DNA of 5,188 nucleotides, taken from assembly GCA_900545035.1 (NCBI GenBank), contig UQXM01000123.1, forward strand, positions 1 through 5,188, written 5' to 3'. Shown piece after piece: positions 1-5,188 of this stretch; the stretch's first letter is position 1, and every line of letters starts with the position of its first letter. Origin of the DNA: an uncultured Fusobacterium sp. GTDB taxonomy: Bacteria; Fusobacteriota; Fusobacteriia; Fusobacteriales; Fusobacteriaceae. The position numbers were made by a program, and so were the translations under genes. The notes under the pieces were generated by a model that searched no databases, had not been told where the DNA came from, and saw nothing but the letters and a program-made list of their open reading frames with translations.

Positions 1-91
1 TTGTAAGAGCTGCAATATTTACTCCTGTAAGAGCTTCCATTTCTATTCCTGTTTCATTTATTACAGCTCTTGCCTGTTCCAGTTTATTCAT
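1..91 (-). CDS. MoaC-like protein, N-terminal 30 residues visible (runs off left edge)
   Basis: The reading frame starts at ATG 91 and is still open at base 1. The start is supported by TAAGGAG at 99-105 with 7 nt spacing, and an in-frame TGA lies about 40 nt upstream. Residues 14-30 read TGIEMEALTGVNIAALT. This closely resembles the segment TGVEMEALTAVSVAALT near the C-terminus of MoaC, the cyclic pyranopterin monophosphate synthase of molybdenum cofactor synthesis. In ordinary MoaC (about 160 residues) this segment lies roughly 110 residues in, but here it is only 13 residues from the start. The gene is therefore an N-terminally shortened MoaC relative or a different protein using the same segment. 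The catalytic Asp/Lys of the following YDMCK-type motif would lie beyond the edge. It follows the 103-residue gene by 11 nt and is probably co-transcribed with the nrd operon. The match is from memory and short. Confidence 0.5.
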   Translation of the reverse strand, partial: MNKLEQARAVINETGIEMEALTGVNIAALT

Positions 92-98
92 TTTGAAT

Positions 99-105
99 CT
101 CCTTA
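99..105 (-). promoter_or_regulatory. Ribosome binding site of the MoaC-like gene
   Basis: TAAGGAG read on the minus strand, 7 nt before ATG 91. Its first three bases are the stop codon of the upstream 103-residue gene, so the two genes look translationally coupled. The site fixes the start at 91 and makes a longer MoaC-type N-terminus in this frame unlikely. Confidence 0.7.
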
Positions 106-414
106 TCTTTTTTCAAGAAGCTCTTTCACAACTTCTTCATAGGCTCTCAGCTCAAGATATGATTTTCCTCTAAGAAGTTTTTCAGCCTGAGTTCTGAAAC
201 AATTAAAAAGATTACTGTAAGCTCTGTCCAAATTTTCTTCGTTTGCTGTTTCAATATTTTTAAACTCATCTTCTTTTATTACTCTGTCAGCCAGAATAAT
301 TTCCCCGTTTTTTATTTCAATTACTTCTGCTGTAATATATCCTGTATAATTATCTTCTTCATAATTATGAATTATAATTCTTGTTCCTGCACTAAGTTCA
401 TTGATATTAATCAT
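103..414 (-). CDS. Conserved-looking hypothetical protein, 103 aa, downstream of nrdB
   Basis: I do not recognise this protein. It starts at ATG 414 with AAAGGAG at 423-429 (8 nt spacing) and begins 33 nt after the nrdB stop, with no hairpin or T-tract between. The protein has no signal peptide or membrane segment and looks cytosolic. Residues 1 to about 50 alternate short hydrophobic and charged stretches (TRIIIHNYE, AEVIEIKNGEIILADRVI) that suggest a small beta-rich domain. Residues 52-103 are rich in E, K, L and A and look helical, ending in a basic-acidic helix (EEVVKELLEKR). There is one cysteine (C70) and no catalytic motif I can name. Its position in the nrd transcript suggests expression with ribonucleotide reductase, but this does not show that it works with it. 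That the gene is real is well supported by the ribosome binding site and operon spacing; the function is unknown. Confidence 0.75.
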   Translation of the reverse strand: MININELSAGTRIIIHNYEEDNYTGYITAEVIEIKNGEIILADRVIKEDEFKNIETANEENLDRAYSNLFNCFRTQAEKLLRGKSYLELRAYEEVVKELLEKR

Positions 415-447
415 TTATTCTTCTCCTTTAAATTTTACTGATATTTT

Positions 448-1494
448 TTAAAATTCGTCCCAGCCGTCAACAGATGAACTCATATTATAACTTGTAACAG
501 TTCCTTCAAAAAAGTTTGCTTTAACATTTCCTTCCCCTTCTGTGTCGGCAAATTTTTCCAAATGTTTATAAGGATTTTTTTCAAATCCTTCGTATAAAGG
601 TTTCAGTCCTATTGCTTTCAGTCTTTCGTTTGCCAGATATTTAGTATACTTTTCAGTTGTTTCCTCTGTAATTCCCAAAATTTGATTTCCGATTATATGG
701 TTTGTCCAAGCTGTTTCCTGCTCAACTGCTTTTTCAAACATCTCATAAATCAGTTTTTCATCAAAAAAATTGGGATTTTCATTTTGTATTTCTTTAAACA
801 TCTGCTGAAACAATACAACATGAGAAAGTTCATCTCTGTTTATAAGCCTTATAACATCAGATGTTCCCATCATTCTGTTTCTGCTTGCCAGAAGATAAAA
901 GAAATTAAATCCGTTATAAAAATAAAGAGCTTCCAAAAGATAATCTGCAATGATAACTTTTGCAAAATTTTCGTCATTGGGATTATCTATAAATTTTTGA
1001 TATATTTCTGCAATATATCTGTTTCTTTCATATAATATTTTATTTTCTCTCCATTTGTCGTAGATTGAATTTCTTATCTCTTTCGGAAGAATTGATTCTA
1101 TAATATACTGGTATGACTGTGAGTGTACTGCTTCCTGAAATGTCTGCACCGACAACACAAGATTTACTTCCGGAGCTGTTATAAAATCAGATACATTGGG
1201 AACATTATTTGTTTGAATGCTGTCAAGAAAAATAAGAAATGATAAAATTCCGTCATATGCTTCTTTTTCATAATCAGTAAGATTTTGGTAATCATTTTTG
1301 TCTTGTGTCAAATCTATTTTTTCAGGAATCCAAAAGTTTCCCATCATAGTTCTGTAAAGATGATTTGCCCATTGATATTTTACATTGTTAAGATTAAAAA
1401 TATTTGTACTGTTTCCTTTTATAATGCTTCTCTTTGAAAGACTGTCATCTCCCAGAGGGTTAAAAAGTTTTTTTCTATCCACTACAGCTTTCAC
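448..1494 (-). CDS. nrdB: Class I ribonucleotide reductase, small (radical/beta) subunit
   Basis: NrdB houses the metal centre and the tyrosyl radical that starts reduction of ribonucleotides in the NrdA active site. Counting from the GTG at 1494 (348 residues), the metal ligands are all present: D91 (LDSIQ), E121 and H124 (EAVHSQSY), E188 (LEALYFY), and E222 and H225 (RDELSH). The radical tyrosine Y128 is four residues after H124, as Y122 follows H118 in E. coli. This is therefore neither the Phe-containing chlamydial type nor a metal-ligand-lacking type. W42, D221 and the near-C-terminal Y336 fit the radical transfer route to NrdA. The acidic-aromatic tail (VDGWDEF) is the expected NrdA docking peptide. 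The start is ambiguous. GTG 1494 lies 1 nt after GAGGAG (1496-1501), whereas GTG 1482 lies 13 nt after it and would give 344 residues beginning (M)DRKKLFNP, closer to relatives I remember. Both overlap the end of nrdA. The identity of the metals (Fe or Mn) cannot be read from the sequence. Confidence 0.97.
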   Translation of the reverse strand: MKAVVDRKKLFNPLGDDSLSKRSIIKGNSTNIFNLNNVKYQWANHLYRTMMGNFWIPEKIDLTQDKNDYQNLTDYEKEAYDGILSFLIFLDSIQTNNVPNVSDFITAPEVNLVLSVQTFQEAVHSQSYQYIIESILPKEIRNSIYDKWRENKILYERNRYIAEIYQKFIDNPNDENFAKVIIADYLLEALYFYNGFNFFYLLASRNRMMGTSDVIRLINRDELSHVVLFQQMFKEIQNENPNFFDEKLIYEMFEKAVEQETAWTNHIIGNQILGITEETTEKYTKYLANERLKAIGLKPLYEGFEKNPYKHLEKFADTEGEGNVKANFFEGTVTSYNMSSSVDGWDEF

Positions 1495-3721
1495 ACTCCT
1501 CTTTATCTTTGGCTATGTTTGTATTCTTTTGAATTGTCCTGATATAATAAACAGATTTGCAGCCCTCTTTCCATGCTGTCATAAATGTATCGTAAATATC
1601 TTTTGCTTTTATATTTTTATTCAAATCAAAAATAAGCTCCATAGAAACTCCCTGTGTTATCCATTTTCCTATTCTGCTCATAATTTTTACATAAGTTTGA
1701 GGGTTTACATTTTTAAATTCCGGATAAAACCATGCTCTGTCTTTCAGATGTTTCACAACTCTCGGCACAGCCCCTTTTTGATTTTTTTCAATATAAAATC
1801 TTGAGAATGTGGGATTTACAGAAGCCGTTGCTCCCATTAAAAGAGATGTTGAAGTATTTGGTGCAACTGCTGTAAGCTCTCCGTTACGAAGCCCGTATGT
1901 TTTTACAAGCTCAAAAACTTCTTCCCATTTTTCACTGAATTTAGAATTTTTAATATACCATTCTCTGTCTTTTTTAAAAAACAGTCCTCTGTCCCAGTCA
2001 GACCCTTTAAAAAGAGGATAAGCTCCTCTTTCGGAAGCCAGAACAGCAGAAGATTTTATACTGTACAGTGCAATCTCTTCAAAAAGTTCATCTATTTCAT
2101 TCAAACTTTCTTCATAAATCATATATTCTCTTGCAAGATAATCAGCAAGTCCCATTGCTCCTACACCGATTGTTCTGTATGAAAAATTGTGTTTGTCTGA
2201 TTCTTTTATAGGTGTTTTTGTTAAATCTATTGTATTGTCAAGTATTCTCACTGCTGTATCAACAATATTTTCCAATTCATCTCTTGTAAGTTCAGCAAGG
2301 TTAAGTGAAACAAGGTTGCAGGTATGTATTTCTCCCAGTTCAACCTCTCTTATCCCTCTTCCCTCAGAACCTTTTTCTGAAAAATTTTTGCTGGGAGAGA
2401 AATTAGAAAAACTTTCCATACACAGATTCCCGTTTCCTATCATTCCTCTGTGGCTGTTGTGATTCATAAGGTTTGCTCTGTCTTTGAAAAAGATATAAGG
2501 CATTCCTGTTTCAATTTGTACTTTCATAATTTCTTTGAATAATTCTCTTGCCTGTACAACTTTTTTCAGAGTAAGAGAATCATCTGCTTCTATTTTTTTA
2601 TAGATATTTTCAAATTCTTCTCCGTAAAGTTCACAAAGCTCAATATTATATTTCTGTCTTATTTCATAAGGGTCAACCAGTGTCCAAGGAAGATTTTCCT
2701 CTGCTCTTTTCATAAACAAATCCGAAAGAACAACCTGTGGGTATATATCATAGGCTTTTCCTCTTTGATCACCGTTTTCTGTTTGAAGTTCAAGGAAGCT
2801 TTGGATATCCAAATGCCATGAATCAAGAGCAACCGTTACAGCTCCTGCTCTTCTTCCCTGCTGATTTACAGCAACAGCTGTGTCATTGACAATTTTTATC
2901 CACGGAACAACTCCTCCGCTGGCATTGTAATATCCGTTTACCATAGAATTTTTGGCTCTTATTCTTGAAACATTCAGCCCCACTCCTCCGCCGTTTTTAC
3001 TTATTTTTGCAATGGTATCTATATTATAAAAAATAGATTCTATATTATCGTCCATTGCACTGATGAAACAAGAGGAAAGATTTCCTTTCGGTATTCTCAG
3101 ATTTGCCAAAATGGGTGTTGCCAGAGATATTTTTTTTAAAGAAAGAGCTTCATAAAACTTCTGTGCAACCGAAACTTTGTTTTTTTCATTTACAGCCAGA
3201 AGCATTGCAATGCACATAAACACCTCTTGAGGAAGCTCATATATATTTCCCTCATATTTTATAAGGTATCTGTTTACAAACATATTTGCCCCTGCATAGT
3301 CATAAAGCATATCTCTTTCAGGGTCTATAACATTTCCCAGTTTTCTGATTTCTTCTTCCGAATATTTCAAAAGTCTGTTGTCATAAATATTTTTTTCTGT
3401 AAGAGTTTTTACAGTTTTGTAAAAATCTCCATATGAAAATCCTCTTTTATGAAAAACTTCTCTTTCTGTTTCCATCATCAAAAGTCTTCCTGCTGCATAT
3501 GTCCAGTCGCTTTCTTCAAAACTTGTCATGGATACAGCTTGATTAATAAGAGATTCCTGAATTTTTTTTGTTGTTATATTTTCCTGATAGATTGAATCAA
3601 TGCAGCTTTCAAGCTGTATCATATTTACTTCCAAATCTTTACAGGCTCTTACAAGTTTTTCTCTGATTTTAGTTATATCTAATTTTTCTCGTATTCCCGC
3701 TCTGTTTATAACTTCTCTCAT
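1475..3721 (-). CDS. nrdA: Class I ribonucleoside-diphosphate reductase, large (alpha) subunit with ATP-cone
   Basis: NrdA reduces ribonucleoside diphosphates to deoxyribonucleotides for DNA synthesis in the cytoplasm. Its 748 residues match the usual NrdA length (about 760). Residues 1 to about 90 form an ATP-cone, the activity-regulating dATP/ATP site, with a VINRAG start and ITKIRE helix. The catalytic barrel follows: ATPILANLRIP (201-211), redox C218 (LSSCF), glycine-rich SKNGGGVGLN (241-250), and the thiyl site GNLCME with N432, C434 and E436. The second redox cysteine is C468 (HTCNL), PNTSTSLL is at 621-628, and the radical-transfer pair is Y725-Y726 (KSVYYIRT). The C-terminal shuttle pair is C743 and C746 (CESCSG), which would be re-reduced by the adjacent glutaredoxin. 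The ATG at 3721 has AAGGA at 3729-3733 with 7 nt spacing, and that site overlaps the end of the glutaredoxin gene. The ATP-cone and the lack of nrdI in this window point to class Ia rather than Ib. The stretch between C434 and C468 is about 11 residues longer than in E. coli. Confidence 0.98.
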   Translation of the reverse strand: MREVINRAGIREKLDITKIREKLVRACKDLEVNMIQLESCIDSIYQENITTKKIQESLINQAVSMTSFEESDWTYAAGRLLMMETEREVFHKRGFSYGDFYKTVKTLTEKNIYDNRLLKYSEEEIRKLGNVIDPERDMLYDYAGANMFVNRYLIKYEGNIYELPQEVFMCIAMLLAVNEKNKVSVAQKFYEALSLKKISLATPILANLRIPKGNLSSCFISAMDDNIESIFYNIDTIAKISKNGGGVGLNVSRIRAKNSMVNGYYNASGGVVPWIKIVNDTAVAVNQQGRRAGAVTVALDSWHLDIQSFLELQTENGDQRGKAYDIYPQVVLSDLFMKRAEENLPWTLVDPYEIRQKYNIELCELYGEEFENIYKKIEADDSLTLKKVVQARELFKEIMKVQIETGMPYIFFKDRANLMNHNSHRGMIGNGNLCMESFSNFSPSKNFSEKGSEGRGIREVELGEIHTCNLVSLNLAELTRDELENIVDTAVRILDNTIDLTKTPIKESDKHNFSYRTIGVGAMGLADYLAREYMIYEESLNEIDELFEEIALYSIKSSAVLASERGAYPLFKGSDWDRGLFFKKDREWYIKNSKFSEKWEEVFELVKTYGLRNGELTAVAPNTSTSLLMGATASVNPTFSRFYIEKNQKGAVPRVVKHLKDRAWFYPEFKNVNPQTYVKIMSRIGKWITQGVSMELIFDLNKNIKAKDIYDTFMTAWKEGCKSVYYIRTIQKNTNIAKDKEECESCSG
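1496..1501 (-). promoter_or_regulatory. Internal ribosome binding site of nrdB inside the nrdA tail
   Basis: GAGGAG on the minus strand is also the Glu-Glu codon pair just before the NrdA C-terminal CESCSG. Two GTG codons follow in the nrdB frame, at 1494 (1 nt spacing) and 1482 (13 nt spacing), and neither spacing is ideal. Initiation of nrdB must occur within the last codons of nrdA, so translation of the two subunits is probably coupled. Confidence 0.6.
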
Positions 3722-3731
3722 TGTCCCGTCC

Positions 3732-3935
3732 TTATATAATTTCTAAAAAACTTTCCATAGTATAAAATTTTTCATCTTTTTCAATTACAGGAGCACTCAT
3801 TATTCTTGCTTTGCTCGCCACAGTCATAAGAGTTTTTAAATCTTGCGTATATTCATAAGCAATTCCTTTCTCCTCTAAAGTTCTTTTTAATGCTTCACAT
3901 TTTCCACAGTTTTCTTTTCCAAATACTTTTATCAT
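3732..3935 (-). CDS. NrdH-like glutaredoxin, first gene of the nrd operon
   Basis: This is a small cytosolic thioredoxin-fold dithiol protein of 67 residues, close to NrdH and short glutaredoxins (about 70-85). It starts with the typical beta strand MIKVFGK, then the active site C10-G-K-C13 at the start of helix 1 (CEALKRTLEEKG). The second strand is IAYEYTQD, and the cis-proline loop is MSAPV with P49, followed by the strand VIEKDEKFYTM and a final helix. Its likely job is to hand electrons to the C743/C746 pair of NrdA, whose gene begins 10 nt downstream. Whether glutathione or thioredoxin reductase recharges it cannot be told from the window. The start at ATG 3935 is fixed by GGGAGG at 3943-3948. 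A longer frame from TTG 3956 adds seven residues (MCSGGYF) that do not fit the fold. CGKC differs from the usual CPYC of glutaredoxins and the CxQC of classical NrdH. Confidence 0.92.
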   Translation of the reverse strand: MIKVFGKENCGKCEALKRTLEEKGIAYEYTQDLKTLMTVASKARIMSAPVIEKDEKFYTMESFLEII

Positions 3936-3942
3936 AAAATAT

Positions 3943-3948
3943 CCTCCC
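3943..3948 (-). promoter_or_regulatory. Ribosome binding site of the glutaredoxin gene
   Basis: GGGAGG on the minus strand, 7 nt before ATG 3935. It decides the start in favour of the 67-residue form. It lies 3 nt from the operator-like palindrome at 3951-3966, which is therefore in the untranslated leader of the transcript. Confidence 0.85.
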
Positions 3949-3950
3949 GA

Positions 3951-3966
3951 ACACAATATCTTGTGA
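3951..3966. promoter_or_regulatory. NrdR box (promoter-distal, strong match)
   Basis: ACACAATATCTTGTGA is a near-perfect palindrome. It agrees at 14 of 16 positions with the NrdR box consensus as I remember it (acaCwAtATaTwGwgt). NrdR is the zinc-ribbon/ATP-cone repressor of bacterial ribonucleotide reductase genes, and its boxes normally occur in pairs at nrd promoters. The site lies between the predicted transcription start and the glutaredoxin ribosome binding site. The nrdR gene itself is not in the window. Confidence 0.8.
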
Positions 3967-3982
3967 TTTGTTTAAAATTTAT

Positions 3983-3998
3983 TTACTACATATGGATA
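3983..3998. promoter_or_regulatory. NrdR box (promoter-proximal, weaker match)
   Basis: TTACTACATATGGATA agrees at 10 of 16 positions with the remembered NrdR consensus, including 8 of the 10 core positions (CTACATATGG against CwAtATaTwG). It starts exactly 32 bp from the start of the stronger box, about three helical turns, which is the usual spacing for cooperative NrdR pairs. It abuts the predicted -10 element and would cover the transcription start. On its own the match would be weak; the spacing makes it credible. Confidence 0.6.
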
Positions 3999-3999
3999 T

Positions 4000-4028
4000 A
4001 TTATTGCATATATTCCAATTTTTTTCAA
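4000..4028 (-). promoter_or_regulatory. Sigma-70-type promoter of the grx-nrdA-nrdB operon
   Basis: On the minus strand, a -35 element TTGAAA (4028-4023) is followed after 17 bp by AATAAT (4005-4000). The -10 is preceded by TGC, giving an extended -10 (TGn) motif. Transcription would start near 3993, inside the promoter-proximal NrdR-like box, leaving a leader of roughly 60 nt before the glutaredoxin ATG. The surrounding region is very AT-rich, so chance hexamers are common; the operator layout supports this choice. Confidence 0.6.
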
Positions 4029-4056
4029 GAAAATTATCTATAAAAAAAGTATTTTA

Positions 4057-4491
4057 TTAAAATTTATTATATGAAGCCTTTATAAACTCTGCACCTATTT
4101 TATAGTTATCCTCACCATATATTATTTTCCATTCATCTAAAAAAACTCCCTCATGTTCTGAATTTTTTCCTGATTCCCTATATCTATCATAGTATTCCAT
4201 TGCTATTGGAGCTGTCTTACGCAATTCTTCTAAATTTCTATATTCTGGTATTACATTTTTTTTATCATCCATTTGATAAAAAGATACATTTTCTTCTGTT
4301 AAGGCAAGATTTCCTTTTAATCTTTTATATTCTTTATCTAAGAGAGAATATATTGTATGATTTGTGTAGTTTTCAACACTATCATCTATATCTTTTTTTC
4401 CACTTTTATTTACTAAATCTGCGAACTCCATTTTTAAATTTGACAAATTACAAATAGCTAATAGTTCTTTATCACTTATATTATTTTCCAT
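4057..4491 (-). CDS. Hypothetical protein, 144 aa, second gene of the upstream pair
   Basis: I do not recognise this protein with confidence. The preferred start is ATG 4491 (MENNISDKELL), because GGGAGG at 4501-4506 sits 9 nt upstream. An ATG at 4509 in the same frame would add six residues but lies before that ribosome binding site. The protein is acidic, soluble and probably helical, with no signal peptide, membrane segment or cysteine cluster (one cysteine, in LLAICNLS). The opening ISDKELLAICNLSNL faintly recalls the start of some lipase-like (DUF2974/Mbeg1-type) proteins, but no GxSxG hydrolase motif follows. The C-terminal part contains DEWKIIYGEDNYKIGAEF. It begins 2 nt after the preceding gene stops, so the two are surely co-translated. 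A partner or immunity role for the preceding gene is possible from layout alone. Composition is more AT-rich than nrdA. Confidence 0.75.
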   Translation of the reverse strand: MENNISDKELLAICNLSNLKMEFADLVNKSGKKDIDDSVENYTNHTIYSLLDKEYKRLKGNLALTEENVSFYQMDDKKNVIPEYRNLEELRKTAPIAMEYYDRYRESGKNSEHEGVFLDEWKIIYGEDNYKIGAEFIKASYNKF

Positions 4492-4493
4492 AT

Positions 4494-5188
4494 TTACCAA
4501 GCCTCCCATTCAAACTTAACATCTTGAATATTATCATAATTTTTAATTTCTTCATAAAGTTCTGGATTGCCACTCTCATTCCAACCTTTTGAAATAATTA
4601 GTTTAGGTGAATATAATCTTAAATATAATAAGCTTGAATTTTTAGCCATAGCACTAGAACCTCTTTCTAAAACATCACTTTTTATATATGAATTTAAAAC
4701 CTCTGAGTAATCAGTTTCTTTGTTAAAATAATCATTTAATTCACTCATAATTATTCTTCTTTCTTTCCTTTTTTCTATATCAGCTCTTGTTTTAGGATTT
4801 TTAGCAAGTTTATTTTGTGTTTGCAATAAATTTTCTCTAAATTCTTTTGTTAAAATTCTTTCATCAACAATCATAACATCAAGTTCTACAGATTCAAAAG
4901 TTCCTGTCTGTTTCATAAATTGCACAAATTCGTAAATCTGTTTCCTATACCATTCTCTATCTTCATCATTTTCTACTCTACCAAAAATATATATTCCTCC
5001 TGATATAGTTTTTTCCTCTCTTGAATATTCTATTTGGAAATCTATATATTTATATGTTCCTCGAACATTAAGTATTGGAAGTACATTTTCTCCAAAAAAT
5101 TCTTTTAACTTTGAAAGATAAAATTCATTTGCTGATTGCGCTTTTCTGGGAGAGAACCTCCGGAGTTTGATTCTCTGTTTCCCCTGTT
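4494..5188 (-). CDS. Hypothetical protein, C-terminal about 230 aa visible (runs off right edge)
   Basis: The frame ends at TAA 4494-4496 and stays open to codon 5186-5184 at the right edge, so the true start lies outside. A GTG at 4925 is the first start-like codon of a shorter form (143 residues). It has no ribosome binding site, and the sequence upstream of it reads as normal protein (FFGENVLPILNVRGTYKYIDF, broken here as FFGENVLPIL then NVRGTYKYIDF). The visible part has a basic segment at the edge (KQRIKLRRFSPRKAQ) and an alternating beta-like stretch (YKYIDFQIEYSREE, ISGGIYIFGRV). After these come a charged helical stretch around 4790-4830 (KTRADIEKRKERR) and a C-terminal WNESGNPELYEEI segment. 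There is no membrane helix, and I can name no domain. It shares an operon with the 144-residue gene. A secreted or polymorphic toxin C-terminus is one possibility, resting only on layout and composition. Confidence 0.65.
   Translation of the reverse strand, partial: QGKQRIKLRRFSPRKAQSANEFYLSKLKEFFGENVLPILNVRGTYKYIDFQIEYSREEKTISGGIYIFGRVENDEDREWYRKQIYEFVQFMKQTGTFESVELDVMIVDERILTKEFRENLLQTQNKLAKNPKTRADIEKRKERRIIMSELNDYFNKETDYSEVLNSYIKSDVLERGSSAMAKNSSLLYLRLYSPKLIISKGWNESGNPELYEEIKNYDNIQDVKFEWEAW
4501..4506 (-). promoter_or_regulatory. Ribosome binding site of the 144-aa hypothetical gene
   Basis: GGGAGG on the minus strand lies inside the last codons (Trp-Glu-Ala) of the preceding gene, 9 nt before ATG 4491. 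It favours 4491 over 4509 as the start and implies translational coupling. Confidence 0.7.

Noticed and set aside
1..35. Direct repeat tgtaagagct at 2-11 and 26-35
   Set aside because: The two 10-mers encode the repeated A-L-T in the MoaC-like segment and are explained by codon choice. There are only two copies and no array.
682..1035. Plus-strand open frame rich in C, F, I and K
   Set aside because: It lies wholly inside nrdB on the opposite strand. It has no ribosome binding site and no domain, and its composition is that of an antisense reading of an AT-rich gene.
448..1494. Radical-tyrosine-less (class Ic) or metal-free small subunit
   Set aside because: The motif EAVHSQSY keeps the tyrosine at the canonical position, and all six carboxylate and histidine ligands are present.
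1385..2462. Three plus-strand open frames across nrdB/nrdA
   Set aside because: All are antisense to strongly conserved nrdA/nrdB sequence and show no family features.
3936..3956. Seven-residue N-terminal extension of the glutaredoxin from TTG 3956
   Set aside because: The extension would contain the GGGAGG ribosome binding site itself and adds residues that do not belong to the fold.
4016..4040. Possible terminator hairpin after the 144-residue gene
   Set aside because: The only pairing is TTTTC with GAAAA around a 2-nt loop, with no GC stem. It overlaps the -35 of the nrd promoter and is too weak to call.
4200..4457. Plus-strand 85-residue frame rich in L, F and Y
   Set aside because: It is antisense to the 144-residue gene, which has a good ribosome binding site and operon spacing. 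The hydrophobic composition follows from reading the complement of K/E/N-rich codons.
4494..4925. GTG 4925 as the true start of the upstream hypothetical gene
   Set aside because: There is no Shine-Dalgarno before it, and the frame continues upstream without a stop to the window edge with protein-like composition.

Overview
The window is AT-rich, and every gene I can support lies on the minus strand, so transcription runs from right to left. The standard genetic code reads cleanly, and Shine-Dalgarno sites are strong (AAGGAG, GGGAGG). Base composition and protein style suggest a low-GC anaerobe or fermenter. Fusobacteriota (Leptotrichia/Sebaldella-like) is my best guess, but no feature here proves the phylum.

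The centre (about 448-3935) is a complete aerobic-type class I ribonucleotide reductase operon in the order glutaredoxin, nrdA (large subunit with ATP-cone), nrdB (radical subunit). NrdA has all catalytic and redox cysteines. NrdB has all six metal ligands and the radical tyrosine. The glutaredoxin carries a CGKC dithiol and probably reduces the NrdA C-terminal CxxC pair. The genes are 10 nt apart (grx-nrdA) or overlapping (nrdA-nrdB). Upstream of the glutaredoxin is a good sigma-70-type promoter. It is followed by two NrdR-box-like palindromes whose starts are 32 bp apart, the arrangement expected for repression by NrdR.

Downstream (1-414), two more genes follow with short gaps, good ribosome binding sites and no visible terminator: a 103-residue protein I do not recognise, and a gene cut by the left edge. 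The visible 30 residues of that gene match the C-terminal signature of MoaC (molybdopterin precursor synthesis), yet they sit at its apparent N-terminus.

Upstream (4057-5188) lies a more AT-rich pair of tightly coupled genes of unknown function: a protein open through the right edge (about 230 residues visible) and a 144-residue protein. They end before the nrd promoter and look like a separate, possibly transferred, unit. The last 40 or so bases at the right edge are clearly more GC-rich than this pair. No RNA gene, insertion sequence, CRISPR array or convincing terminator was found.
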